In this document: positions 17,038-26,600 of the stretch, piece by piece
Layout of the letters: each line of letters begins with the position of its first letter
How positions within the stretch are numbered: position 1 is the first letter of the stretch
DNA from: Flavobacteriales bacterium
Lineage (GTDB): Bacteria; Bacteroidota; Bacteroidia; Flavobacteriales_F; PHOS-HE28
Length of the DNA: 64,000 nucleotides
Reading direction: 5' to 3'
NCBI GenBank assembly: GCA_016716605.1
Contig: JADJWA010000001.1
Location: 3,517,001-3,581,000 of the forward strand
Notes under the pieces: generated by a model
Database searches by the model: none
What the model was told of the DNA's origin: nothing
What the model saw: the letters and a program-made list of their open reading frames with translations, nothing else
Made by a program: the position numbers and the translations under genes

Positions 17038-18143
17038 GCTTCAGCTTCGATGATCACCGCGGCGTTGCATCCGCCGAAGCCTGATGAGGTCTTGAGCAGC
17101 GTGCGGCCAGTGACGGTGCAGTCCTCTTGAACGGCATTCACCTTCCCGGGCACGCCCTGCTCCTGCAAGCCCATGGTGCGCAGCACCGTGCCCTCGCGGA
17201 GCGCTTGCACGGCGATCATGGCTTCTAGCAGGCCGGCGGCGCCGAGGGTGTGCCCGAACCAGCCCTTGTAACCGCTGAGCGGCACAACGGATAAGCCGCA
17301 GCGCTCGAAGGCGATGGATTCCATGGCGTCGTTGTAAGGCGTGCCGGTGCCATGCGCATTCACAGCGGTGATCGCGCCGGGGTCGAGAGCGGCCAAGCGC
17401 AAGGCTCCATTCACCGCGCGCAACAGCCCTTCGCCGGTGCGCGAGGGGCCCGAGATGTGATTGGCATCATGCGCGATGGCGCCGGCCACCCATCGCCCGA
17501 TCACCTGGGGCATGCGGTCACGGTCGCGCGTTGCCATCACCACAGCGCATGCCTCACCCAAGGTGGTTCCGGCGCGGCCGGCATCGAATGGGCGGCAAGG
17601 CCCTGCATCGAGCGCATAGAGCGATGCGAAGCCCTCGAGCACGAAACGGCTCAGCACGTCAGCACCGATCACCAGCGCATGATCGCAACGGTCCTGTTCA
17701 ATGGCGCTGCAAGCCGCCATGAGCGCCGCGGTCCCGGATGCGCAGGCCAAGGAGACCACCATGGGCGGAGCGCTGATGCCCGCGCATCGCCGCACGTACT
17801 CACCGAGCAGCGGCAATGCGCTCGCCTCGGCATTCCCTCGTTCCAGTGCGTCGATATCGCCCTTGGTGCTGGCCAGCACCAGCAGCCATCGCTCAGCGGG
17901 GCGCGGCTTCAGTAGCTCCACGAGATCCATCAGGCAGCGATCCAGCAAGCGCTGGATGCGCTGCGGGCCAAAGGGCAGAAGCCCTTCCGGGATCGCACCG
18001 GCGATCAAGGGCTTGCTGGCAGCGCCTTTCCACGAGCTGAGCGCGGTGCCGCCTTCCTTCATGCGCTGCACATGCTGCGGCAGTCCCTCGCCAAGAGCGC
18101 TCACGCAGCGGGGCGCTCCGATCCAAATGGACGTCCGCTTCAT
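17034..18143 (-). CDS. Beta-ketoacyl-ACP synthase, catalytic (second)
   Basis: 369 residues from ATG at 18143 (MKRTSIWIG), chosen because it overlaps the thioesterase stop as ATGA; the frame opens 10 codons earlier. Triad: Cys134 in SLACASGTAAL, His264 in NAHGTGTPYND and His298 in KGWFGHTLGAAG. The N-terminal part is shorter than in FabF. It would act as a condensing enzyme for the aryl polyene and may pair with the Cys-less ketosynthase-like protein encoded next. Confidence 0.9.
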   Translation of the reverse strand: MKRTSIWIGAPRCVSALGEGLPQHVQRMKEGGTALSSWKGAASKPLIAGAIPEGLLPFGPQRIQRLLDRCLMDLVELLKPRPAERWLLVLASTKGDIDALERGNAEASALPLLGEYVRRCAGISAPPMVVSLACASGTAALMAACSAIEQDRCDHALVIGADVLSRFVLEGFASLYALDAGPCRPFDAGRAGTTLGEACAVVMATRDRDRMPQVIGRWVAGAIAHDANHISGPSRTGEGLLRAVNGALRLAALDPGAITAVNAHGTGTPYNDAMESIAFERCGLSVVPLSGYKGWFGHTLGAAGLLEAMIAVQALREGTVLRTMGLQEQGVPGKVNAVQEDCTVTGRTLLKTSSGFGGCNAAVIIEAEA

Positions 18144-18559
18144 CGCACGCTGAGCTGATGGCGTTCCAGCCATTCGCGGTAGAACGCCGGCACGTCGAGC
18201 AGGAGCCTGCGTTGCCGGTCGAGGAAGACCTGCACCGTTTCGGCGGTGGCAACCACCACGCCATCCTTCTTCCGCGTGAGCTGGTAATGGAAGATGATCT
18301 TTGCAGCCGGGCTGGGCATGAACCGGGCGCTCACCACCACGGTATCGCCATACGCGAGCATGGCCTTATGATCGATGGTGATGCGAACGATCGGCGTAAA
18401 GTACCCCTGCTCGTACATGTGCACCGAATCGAGGCCGTGCTGCCTGCCGAAGGCTTCGCGGCCGAGTTCAAGGAACCCGATGTAGTTCCCGTGCCACACG
18501 ATTCCCATCGGATCCAGATCGCCGAAGGAAATGGCTTGCTCCGTCTGGCTCTCGATCAT
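18140..18559 (-). CDS. Acyl-CoA/ACP thioesterase, 4-hydroxybenzoyl-CoA thioesterase-like
   Basis: 139 residues, hot-dog fold. FGDLDPMGIVWHGNYIGFLELGREAF carries the conserved Asp and the GNYxxFxExGR helix of the YbgC/4HBT family. It probably releases or edits acyl chains in the pigment pathway. It overlaps both neighbours by ATGA. Similar thioesterases occur in aryl-polyene clusters. Confidence 0.85.
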   Translation of the reverse strand: MIESQTEQAISFGDLDPMGIVWHGNYIGFLELGREAFGRQHGLDSVHMYEQGYFTPIVRITIDHKAMLAYGDTVVVSARFMPSPAAKIIFHYQLTRKKDGVVVATAETVQVFLDRQRRLLLDVPAFYREWLERHQLSVR

Positions 18560-18999
18560 GGTGCTGCCGGCTCATCAATGAGGAATACCTTGAGCTCGAG
18601 CCGTGCGATCACCTCGCGCTGGCGCATCACGACAGCCTCCAGCACGCGGGCGCTCATCACCTCGTGGCGCAGCTCCACCACGGTCTCGATGCGATCACCG
18701 ACGAGCGCCCGGCCGAGCAACTCAACCTTGGAGAGCGCGCCGATGAAGCCCAAGGGCGGTGCTGCACCCTGCTCCTTCGCCAAGTGCCCCATGCCAAGTG
18801 CGGCGGTCTGTGCCGCGTTCTCCATGAGCCCGGCTTCGCTCAGGGCACCATGGTTCACCAGCACATGGTCCGTAGGAACCGTGAATCCGCTGTGGTAGCG
18901 CACTGCGGTTGCATCGATCAGTGTGTCCACCAGGACGAAGGGCGCCTTTTGCGGGATCAGCGCACGGGCCTCATCGCCGCTGGCCAATGGATTGGTCAT
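18556..18999 (-). CDS. Hot-dog dehydratase-like protein (ApeP-type)
   Basis: 147 residues from ATG at 18999, chosen over the Met at 19008 because it makes the ATGA overlap with the upstream acyltransferase that marks this operon. ALIPQKAPFVLVDTLIDA and SEAGLMENAAQTAALGMGH fit ApeP/FabZ-like proteins, with Glu in the helix position used for catalysis. It lacks the HFPG motif of FabZ. In E. coli aryl-polyene work a comparable protein pairs with the ApeI dehydratase; here the partner would be the 12541-12918 product. Confidence 0.78.
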   Translation of the reverse strand: MTNPLASGDEARALIPQKAPFVLVDTLIDATAVRYHSGFTVPTDHVLVNHGALSEAGLMENAAQTAALGMGHLAKEQGAAPPLGFIGALSKVELLGRALVGDRIETVVELRHEVMSARVLEAVVMRQREVIARLELKVFLIDEPAAP

Positions 19000-19865
19000 G
19001 GCCGCCAAAAGTCATAATAATTGAACCACTGGAGCGGGTACTTGTTCACCACCCCTTCCAATGCAAGCACATAAGCATCGATGAGCGTGTCGACGGTGGA
19101 GCCTGCCGGCATCGGGGCCGTGGCATGGAAAGCGTACTGGAGCGGCGCGGTGTTCACCACGAATGCGAAGCTCACCGGCACTTGCAGCGAACGTGCGAGC
19201 GCGAAGGGGCCGACCGGGAATTTCGCATCGGCGCCGAGGAAGGGCTTTGTGACCGTGCGCGCACCGGGAAGGAAACGATCGCCATGCAAGCAGAGCAGGC
19301 CTCCACTGCGCAAGGCCTCGGCTGCGGCATACACGTGCGAGAAGTCTTCCTTGATCGCGATCACATTGAAGGCACGGCGCTCCTGGCCCTGTTCCTGCGC
19401 ACGGGCGATGGCCGCCACTTCGGCATCCTGCATGAGCACATGCACGGGCATGTCGGACTGATGACCGAGCAGGTTGCCAGCGAGCTCCCAGTTACCCACA
19501 TGGGCGCTGATCACCACCCCCCCACCCGCATCCTTCAAGGGCTGCACGGTGCCGAGCTTATTCCAGGTGTAATCGCCGGCGCGGCCCGCGCGCATGGCGG
19601 CTCGATCAATGAGCGACCGGCCGAAGGCCATGTACGAGTCGAGAACGGTGAGGCTATCGCGACGGCCCGCGGCGCGAAGCCGCCGGAAATAGCTGCGGAT
19701 GGCCGTGTTGCTGGCTCGCGCCGTAAGGGCGTACCAAGGCACCACGAACCACAGGAATGCGTGCGCCATCCGAGGACCGAGCGCGCGCAGGATGAGGATG
19801 AAGAACCGATAGCCGAGCGGTGTGCCACGGCTGGTGCCTTGCCAGGTTCCGCCTTGCGAGCTCAC
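18996..19865 (-). CDS. LpxL/HtrB-like lipid acyltransferase
   Basis: 289 residues. The catalytic HxxxxE motif is AHVGNWELAGN (His122, Glu127), preceded by a membrane-associated N-terminus (GYRFFILILRALGPRMAHAFLWFVVPWYAL). The motif FLPGARTVTKPFLGADAKFP matches the second conserved block. Such enzymes acylate lipid A; in pigment clusters they are thought to attach the polyene or a fatty acid to the lipid anchor at the inner membrane. It is coupled to the upstream ACP by ATGA. Confidence 0.9.
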   Translation of the reverse strand: MSSQGGTWQGTSRGTPLGYRFFILILRALGPRMAHAFLWFVVPWYALTARASNTAIRSYFRRLRAAGRRDSLTVLDSYMAFGRSLIDRAAMRAGRAGDYTWNKLGTVQPLKDAGGGVVISAHVGNWELAGNLLGHQSDMPVHVLMQDAEVAAIARAQEQGQERRAFNVIAIKEDFSHVYAAAEALRSGGLLCLHGDRFLPGARTVTKPFLGADAKFPVGPFALARSLQVPVSFAFVVNTAPLQYAFHATAPMPAGSTVDTLIDAYVLALEGVVNKYPLQWFNYYDFWRP

Positions 19866-20125
19866 GCCTGCGCGGCCACGTTCGCTTCGATGTGGTCGAA
19901 GAAGTCGTTGAAGGTGGCCATCTTCAGGAAGTCCTCCCCCTTCACCTTGAACCCGAAGTTCTCTTCGATCACCACCACCAGGTCCACATAATCGAGGCTA
20001 TCGAGCGCCAAGGTCTCCTTCAGCGGTGCTTCGGGCGCAATGGTGGCGGGATCGACCTCGAACTCCTCGCTGAGGAACTTCTTGGTCTTCTCGATGATCT
20101 CTGATCGAAGGGCGGTGTTGGCCAT
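19862..20125 (-). CDS. Acyl carrier protein (second of two)
   Basis: 87 residues. The phosphopantetheine Ser43 lies in KETLALDSLDYVDLVVVIE. The C-terminal helix (FNDFFDHIEANVAAQ) is typical. It begins 8 bp after the KAS I-like gene and overlaps the LpxL-like gene by ATGA, so it may be the acyl donor protein for that enzyme. Confidence 0.9.
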   Translation of the reverse strand: MANTALRSEIIEKTKKFLSEEFEVDPATIAPEAPLKETLALDSLDYVDLVVVIEENFGFKVKGEDFLKMATFNDFFDHIEANVAAQA

Positions 20126-20133
20126 GGCGAAGG

Positions 20134-21363
20134 TCAGTCCTGAAGGCGTTGCACGATCAAGGTGGAATTGGTGCCACCGAAACCGAAGGAATTGGAGAGG
20201 AACCTGTTGATTGGTGCTTCGAGGGTGTCCCGAACGAGATTGAGCTTCGAGCTATCCTGGTCGGGCTGGCGCAAATTAACGTTCGGCGCCACGAAACCGC
20301 CCAGCATCATGAGCATGGAATACACCACCTCGCTGGCGCCGGCCATCCAGCATTCGTGGCCGGTCATGCTCTTGGTGCTGCTCACAAGGGGCCTCCGTTC
20401 ACCGAATACGGCATCGATCGCCTGGGCCTCGATGCGGTCGCCAACGGGGGTTCCGGTCGCATGCGCGTTCACATAATCGATGTCGTGCGCGGTGAGGCCG
20501 GCCATGTTCAGGGCCATGCGCAGGGCGCGTACCTGCCCGTCGAGGTTGGGGTCCGAGATGTGATCGCCATTGGACGAGAATCCGTAGCCGGTGATCTCGC
20601 CCAGGATCGTGGCGCCGCGGGCCAAGGCCGAATCGAGGCTCTCGATGATCAGGGCCGCCGCTCCGCCGCTGGGCACCAGGCCGTCGCGGTTGGCATCGAA
20701 GGGGCGCGATGCGCCGGCAGGGTCATCCTCCTTGGTGCTGAATGCGCTGATGCCATCAAAGCTCCCGAAGGCGTAATCGTTCACTTCCTGCGCTCCGCCA
20801 CATATCACCATGCGCTGCAGCCCCTGCTTGATCAGCAGATAACCGATGCCGATGGCGTGGGATCCGCTCGCACAAGCGCCGCTGAGCGTGAAGTTGATGC
20901 CCTTGAGCTTGAGGATCGTGCTCAAGTTCATGGTCACCGTGCAGTTCATGCCCTGGAAGATGGCCCCCGAGCCCACCAGCGTGGTATCCTTCTTCTTGCG
21001 GATGGTGTCCACTGATTCCATCACGGCCAGCGCGGAGCTGTCGTTCCCGAAGATGATGCCCGTTTCATTGGCCTCCAGCCAGGCACGGTCGATCCCGGCC
21101 TGAGCCATGGCTTGCTCGGTGGCTGCAAAGGCGTAGAAGGCCTGCTCGGCCATGCCGATGCGCTCGCGGCGGGTGAGACGGCTCTTCAGATCGGGCATGG
21201 GCACCACGCCGGTGAGCGCGCTGCGATAGCCCATGTCCTTCCTCGCCTGCGAGAAGCCAATGCCTGATCGGCCCGAGCGCAGCGATGCCTCCACCTCCTG
21301 CAAGCTGGTGCCCAGGCAGCTCCAGAGCCCCATTCCCGTGATGACGACGCGCTGTTCCATCAT
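20134..21363 (-). CDS. Beta-ketoacyl-ACP synthase (KAS I/FabB-like), catalytic (third)
   Basis: 409 residues. Triad: Cys164 in LSGACASGSHA, His301 in NAHATGTPVGD and His336 in MTGHECWMAGASE. The C-terminus SNSFGFGGTNSTLIVQ is standard. The sequence is closer to FabB/FabF than the other two ketosynthases. Two adjacent Met codons begin it; FabG's stop overlaps them. Likely the main elongating condensing enzyme. Confidence 0.92.
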   Translation of the reverse strand: MMEQRVVITGMGLWSCLGTSLQEVEASLRSGRSGIGFSQARKDMGYRSALTGVVPMPDLKSRLTRRERIGMAEQAFYAFAATEQAMAQAGIDRAWLEANETGIIFGNDSSALAVMESVDTIRKKKDTTLVGSGAIFQGMNCTVTMNLSTILKLKGINFTLSGACASGSHAIGIGYLLIKQGLQRMVICGGAQEVNDYAFGSFDGISAFSTKEDDPAGASRPFDANRDGLVPSGGAAALIIESLDSALARGATILGEITGYGFSSNGDHISDPNLDGQVRALRMALNMAGLTAHDIDYVNAHATGTPVGDRIEAQAIDAVFGERRPLVSSTKSMTGHECWMAGASEVVYSMLMMLGGFVAPNVNLRQPDQDSSKLNLVRDTLEAPINRFLSNSFGFGGTNSTLIVQRLQD

Positions 21364-22106
21364 GAATGCAGTCCTCCGTTCACATGGATCACCTCGCCCG
21401 TGATGTAGGATGCGCCGGGCGAGGCAAGGAAGCTGACCACCGATGCGACTTCCTCCGGCGTTCCGAACCGGCCCATCGGCACCAGGCCCTTGAGCTGGTC
21501 AACGGGAAGGTCCTTGGTCATGTCGCTCTCGATGAAGCCGGGAGCCACGGCATTCACCGTGATGCCGCGCTTTGCGACCTCCTGCGCCAGCGATCGCGTG
21601 GCGCCGATCACGCCAGCCTTGGCAGCTGAGTAATTCGCCTGGCCGGGAACACCCTTGGCGCCGCTGAGGGATACCACATTGATGATGCGCCCGCCGCGCT
21701 GCCGCACGAATCCTTGCAGCACCGCCGTGGTCACATTGAAGAATCCGTTCAGGTGCGTGTCGATCACGGCATGCCAATCCTCGGGCTTCATGAATACCAG
21801 GAGGTTGTCTCGCGTGATGCCGGCATTGTTCACCAGCACCTCGAGGCGCGCTTCCGGATGCGCTTCGCGCCATGCCTCGATCGCAGCCGTCACTGCGGCC
21901 GCATCGCGCACGTCGAAACCTGCCAGGTGGGCGTCAGCGCCGAGCGCGCGCACCTGATCGGCCGTTTCGCGGGCGGCCGCTTCGTTGGCGGCGTAGTTCA
22001 CGATGATGCTGAAGCCGTGGGCGCGCGCCAGTTCCAACGACACGGCCCGGCCTATCCCGCGTGATGCGCCGGTGACCAGGGCCCATTTGCTCTTACCGTT
22101 GCTCAT
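21360..22106 (-). CDS. 3-oxoacyl-ACP reductase (FabG-like)
   Basis: 248 residues from ATG at 22106, overlapping the ammonia-lyase stop (ATGA); the frame runs on upstream but only as antisense to real coding sequence. NADPH site VTGASRGIGRAV at 11-22, NNAGITRDN near 93-101, and the catalytic Ser146-Tyr159-Lys163 in VVSLSGAKGVPGQANYSAAKAG. It reduces 3-oxoacyl-ACP in the polyene cycle. Confidence 0.93.
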   Translation of the reverse strand: MSNGKSKWALVTGASRGIGRAVSLELARAHGFSIIVNYAANEAAARETADQVRALGADAHLAGFDVRDAAAVTAAIEAWREAHPEARLEVLVNNAGITRDNLLVFMKPEDWHAVIDTHLNGFFNVTTAVLQGFVRQRGGRIINVVSLSGAKGVPGQANYSAAKAGVIGATRSLAQEVAKRGITVNAVAPGFIESDMTKDLPVDQLKGLVPMGRFGTPEEVASVVSFLASPGASYITGEVIHVNGGLHS

Positions 22107-23653
22107 GCGTGGCTGGCGGTTCCGAATAATTCGTCGTGAACGGATTGGATCGCGGCGGCCGGATCGCTGTTCGAGCGGATCGAGGCCGAAGCGCTGCGGA
22201 TCCGCGCGTGAGCGGCCTTCCCTATGGGCGACAGGCGCGGAACGGCCTCCGCGAGATCGGCGGCCTGCGCGGCTCCGATGGCCAGTATCGACGCCACGCG
22301 CTGCGCATGGCCGATGACGCGCGCAGTGGCCAACGCGGCATTGGTTCCCATGCTCACGATGTCCTGGTTGTCGTTGTTGTTCGGGATGCTGTGCACGTAC
22401 AGCGAAGTAGCCAGGGCCTGGCATTCAGCCGTGGTGCTCGTGGCGGTGAACTGCATGCCCTGCATGCCCAAGGTGAGGCCGGGCGCCTCCATGTTCAGGA
22501 ATGGCGGGAAGCGCAGGTTCACCTTGTCGTTCAGAAGGAAATTGAGCTGCCGCTCGCAGAGCATGCACAGTTTCACCATGGCCAGCCGCAGCGTATCCAT
22601 GGTCAGCGAGACCTGATCGCCGTGGAAATTGCCGCCATGGTGGATGCCGCGGTCGGGATCGATCACAGGGTTGTCGTCGATGGAGTGCAATTCATCAAGG
22701 AGCACGCGCTCGCTGTTGCGAACCTGATCGAGGATGGGGCCTAGCACCTGCGGCACGCAGCGGATGCTGTAATGCTCCTGCACCATGTGGCTGAAGGTGC
22801 CATTCGGGCTGGTGCGTCCCGGCGACAGGTGGTCCATGCGGTCTCGAACGCAGCCTGATCCCTCAAGCGCCTCGCGCATGCGCAGGGCCACTTCACGCTG
22901 GCCGGCGTGGCGCTTGGCGTGGTTCAACGGCTCGCCCAGATGATCGGTCCAGGTGCCGAGGGCCTCGGTGATCAGGGCGGAGAGCGTGACTGAGGTGTGC
23001 ACGAGCTCGTGCGCCCGATGCACGTTGAGCAGGCCGATCCCGGTCATGGCGGCCGTGCCGTTGAGCAGCGCGAGCCCGTCGCGCAGGCGGAGCTCAACCG
23101 GTTCAAGCCCGTTGGCCTCGAGGATGGAGGCCATGCTCCCGGGCTTGCCGTGCTGTGTTCCTTGACCTTCGCCGATCAGGCCCAAGGCCAGGTGCGCTTG
23201 CTGCGTGAGGTCGCCGCTGGCGCCCACTCCGCCGAGCCTGGGCACGCGCGGACAGATACCGCGCTCGAGGTAGGTGAGCAGTTGCTGCACCACCGGTTCG
23301 GATACGCCGGATCGCCCGTGCAGGAAGGTAACGGCGCGCACCAGCATCATGGCGCGCACGGCTTGCTCTGGCAGGTCCTCACCGGCCCCGGAGGCATGGC
23401 TCCGAACCAGGTTGTACTGCAAGGCGTGCTGGTCGGCGGCGCTTACCGCATGCTGGGCCATGGGCCCGAAGCCGGTATTGATGCCGTACACCACCTGCTT
23501 GGCGGCCACTCCACTGAGGTAATCGAATGCCCGACGAACTCGCGCCCAATCCGGTTCGGCAACGGCCAAGGTGCCTTCACCGCGCACGATCCAGGCGAAT
23601 GCGTTCAGATCGAGCTCTTCTGCCCGCATCACAAGCATTGTTCCGGTTGCCAT
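22103..23653 (-). CDS. Tyrosine ammonia-lyase (flexirubin/aryl-polyene type)
   Basis: 516 residues. The MIO cofactor triad Ala-Ser-Gly is at 145-147 in GGVGASGDLTQQAH. QYNLVRSHASGAGE and the block YVHSIPNNNDNQDIVSMGTN closely match what I recall of the Flavobacterium johnsoniae tyrosine ammonia-lyase, more than histidine ammonia-lyases. It would convert tyrosine to 4-coumarate, the aryl starter. It is the first gene of the 15-gene minus-strand operon. Alternative starts exist at Met6 and Met9. Only 34 bp separate it from the divergent exporter gene. Histidase is a less likely alternative. Confidence 0.88.
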   Translation of the reverse strand: MATGTMLVMRAEELDLNAFAWIVRGEGTLAVAEPDWARVRRAFDYLSGVAAKQVVYGINTGFGPMAQHAVSAADQHALQYNLVRSHASGAGEDLPEQAVRAMMLVRAVTFLHGRSGVSEPVVQQLLTYLERGICPRVPRLGGVGASGDLTQQAHLALGLIGEGQGTQHGKPGSMASILEANGLEPVELRLRDGLALLNGTAAMTGIGLLNVHRAHELVHTSVTLSALITEALGTWTDHLGEPLNHAKRHAGQREVALRMREALEGSGCVRDRMDHLSPGRTSPNGTFSHMVQEHYSIRCVPQVLGPILDQVRNSERVLLDELHSIDDNPVIDPDRGIHHGGNFHGDQVSLTMDTLRLAMVKLCMLCERQLNFLLNDKVNLRFPPFLNMEAPGLTLGMQGMQFTATSTTAECQALATSLYVHSIPNNNDNQDIVSMGTNAALATARVIGHAQRVASILAIGAAQAADLAEAVPRLSPIGKAAHARIRSASASIRSNSDPAAAIQSVHDELFGTASHA

Positions 23654-23668
23654 TTTTCTAAGGGGCCA

Positions 23669-23676
23669 CGAAAGTA
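23669..23676 (-). promoter_or_regulatory. Putative -7 box (TACTTTCG) of the pigment operon
   Basis: TACTTTCG on the minus strand ends 15 nt before the ammonia-lyase ATG at 23653, within the 34 bp divergent spacer. The upstream promoter half would lie inside the start of the exporter gene. The same box with similar spacing precedes typA. Confidence 0.5.
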
Positions 23677-23687
23677 GGCCTTCGCCT

Positions 23688-26600
23688 ATGTTTACCCGCC
23701 AAGGTCAGATGGGAGGAGCAGCGGCAGCATTGTACAAGCGCACCCATGGCCGCCGTTGGGGGTGGGCACTGGTAGCCGCCATCATCGCCGGGCTCGCAGT
23801 ATGGTCAGCTTCACGAGCCCGTTTCGGCACCGACCTGTTCGATGCGCTCCCGGACGATCCCTCCTTGAAGCATTTCCGTGCGCTGCTCAATCAGAGCGGA
23901 AGCCGAGGACCAATTACGGTCGGTTTCTTCGGTGAAGGTCCGGATCGGGACAGCCTTATCGCATCAGCGGATCGTTTCGTGGCAGCGGCGCATGCCGATC
24001 GATCGGGCGTGATCGACAGCGTGTTCTGCCGGCCGGATGCAGCATGGGCCGATGCCCTGCTGCGTACGATCACCGATCGAATCCCGATCCACGCCGATCC
24101 GACCCGACTCCGCTGGCTGGCATCGGCCGACGAAGCGGCGCTCGATAGCGCCCTCGGCGCGTTGCGGGCTGCCCTTGCGGCACCCGGTGGCGAATTCGAT
24201 GCGGAGTTGCTCCTCGCCGACCCCTTCGGATTCACGAGCGGCTTGCGCGACCGGATCACTGCAGGCCCCACAACGGCTAGCGCACTGCTCATCGATGGCG
24301 TGCTCTTCAGCCCGGACAGCAGCATGGCGGTGGCCTTGCTCTGGCCCACTGCCGAAGGAGCTGCGGGACCCGATCACCTGGTAGCCGCGATCAACCGGTG
24401 CATGAGCTCCGCAGCTTCCTCCGTGGTTCGTGCGGAAGCGTTCGGAACTGGGCCCATGGAGGTGGCCAATCGCACCGCCATCGGCGCCGATTCCATGCGA
24501 ACGTCGGCCGTGGCCCTTGCGCTGGTGCTGTTGCTGCTGATCTGGTATTACCGCGACCTGCGCTTCATGCCGCTCTTCCTGTTGCCGCCGGCATTCGGCT
24601 TCGTCCTTGGCGTTGGCGCACTGGCGTTCTTCCGGGGCAGCATCTCCGGCCTGGCGATCGGTGCCAGCTCCGCCCTGCTCGGCATCGCGCTCGATTATTC
24701 CTTCCACTTCCTCACGCACCTGCGCCACCGGCGAGATGCGGCCGAAACGCTGCGCGAGGTCACGGCGCCCATGCTGTTGGGCTGCATAACCACGGTGCTC
24801 GCCTTCGGTGCTTTGTCATTCGCCAGCAGCCGCGTGCTCGCCGATCTGGGCATGATCGCGGGCTTCATGCTGGCCGGGGCGCTCTTCATGGTGCTGGTGG
24901 TGCTGCCGCATTTCGTTCCGCCCGGGTACGCACGCTCCATGCAAGGAAGCCGATCGCAAAGCGGAATGAATGCGCATCGTCCGGGTGTAGGCCGATGGAT
25001 CGCGCTACTGGGTATCGTGATCGTCACCGCTGGCCTGCTTCCCTTCGCTGGAAAGGTGCAGCAGGATGCCGATCCGGAGCGATTGAGCCTGATCCCGGAG
25101 GACATGCGCGAGGTGCGGGACCGGATGGAAGGCCGTGGCGATCGCGCGGTGCCGGTGTTCATCGCCGGCAAGGGCCGAACGCAGGAAGAAGCGCGGCAAC
25201 GCTTGGAGGAGGCCATTGCCGTTGAGCGCAGCGCGGGGAGATGGGCAGAAGCGCTGCCATGCGACCTGGCTCCTTCGAAGCGCACAGCGCAATTCAGGTT
25301 GAAGGCCTGGAGCGACGCCTTCCATGCTGAGCCTGCGGATCGATTGGCCAGGCGCATTCGCGAAGCGGCATTCAGGAACGGATTCACGCCTGAAGCCTTC
25401 GACGGCTTCGTGCAGCAGATTGAAAGTGTCGAACGGCCATTGCCGATGACCACGGGCCCGGTACTGCCCGGCGAATTCATCGGATCGGCGGATGGTGAAA
25501 CCCTCGTGGCCGTCCGGCTGCTGGTGCCACCGGATGATGCGGATGCGCTCAGCCAGCGCATGGCCGCGCTCGAAGGCGTGGAAGCGATGCACCGTGGCCA
25601 GCTCAGCGCGCACGTGGCGAAGGTGATCGAGGACGACCTCAACGGGATCCTCTGGCGCACTATCGGGATCGTCTTCGTTGCACTGCTGGTCACCTACGGC
25701 CGCATCGAGCTGGCGCTGCTCACCTTCATGCCCATGGCCCTGGGCTGGTCCTGGATCCTCGGGCTCTGCGGGCTGCTCGACATCCGCTTCGACTTGGTGA
25801 ACATCATGGTGTGCACCTTCATCTTCGGCCTCGGTGACGACTACTGCATCTTCACCACCGAGGGCCTGCTCGCCAGGCACCGCACCGGCACCGACCATAC
25901 GCGCTCCTTCCGCAGCGCCATCGTGCTCTCGGCAGTCACCACCATCATCGGCACCGGTGCGCTCTTCCTGGCCGCGCATCCCGCCCTGCGCTCCATCGCT
26001 GCGCTCTCCGTCACCGGCATGGCGGCACTTCTGGCGGTAGCGCTCACCGCGCAGCCGGCGCTCTTCGGCCTCTTCATCGGCGACCGCGCGGCCAGGGGCC
26101 GGCAACCCTTCACGCTGCTTTCCCTGCTGATCTCGCTCTTCGCCTTCAGCTATTTCCTGCTGGGCTGCATCCTGCTGAGCATCTCCTGGCTGCTGTTCAT
26201 GGCGGTGCCTGCGCCCAAGCGCGCCAAGCAGCACTGGACGCGCAGCGTCGTACGGCTCTTCACCGGATCGCTCGTTTACGTGATGGCGAACGTCCGCAAG
26301 GACATCCGTTCCTTCGCGCCGCTGCTGAAGGACCGGCCGGCGATCGTGATCGCGAACCATGCCTCCTTCATCGACATCCTGGCCATGCTCATGATCACCC
26401 CGCGGGCGGTGATGATGACCAACCGCTGGGTGTGGAACAGCCCCTTCTTCGGCCGTGTGGTGCGCTATGCGGGCTATCTCCGCAGCGAGGACGGAACGGA
26501 GCCGAACGTGGAGCGCGCGCGGGAGCATATCGCGGATGGCATCTCAGTGATCATCTTCCCAGAGGGCACGCGATCGCGCGATGGCAGCATCGGCCGCTTC

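Noticed and set aside
22103..23653. Reading the ammonia-lyase as histidase (HutH).
   Set aside because: The sequence blocks and the pigment operon context fit the flavobacterial tyrosine ammonia-lyase; no other hut genes are nearby.
25005..26528. A 507-residue minus-strand frame inside the MMPL fusion gene.
   Set aside because: The exporter and PlsC motifs are continuous on the plus strand; the antisense product is compositionally biased.
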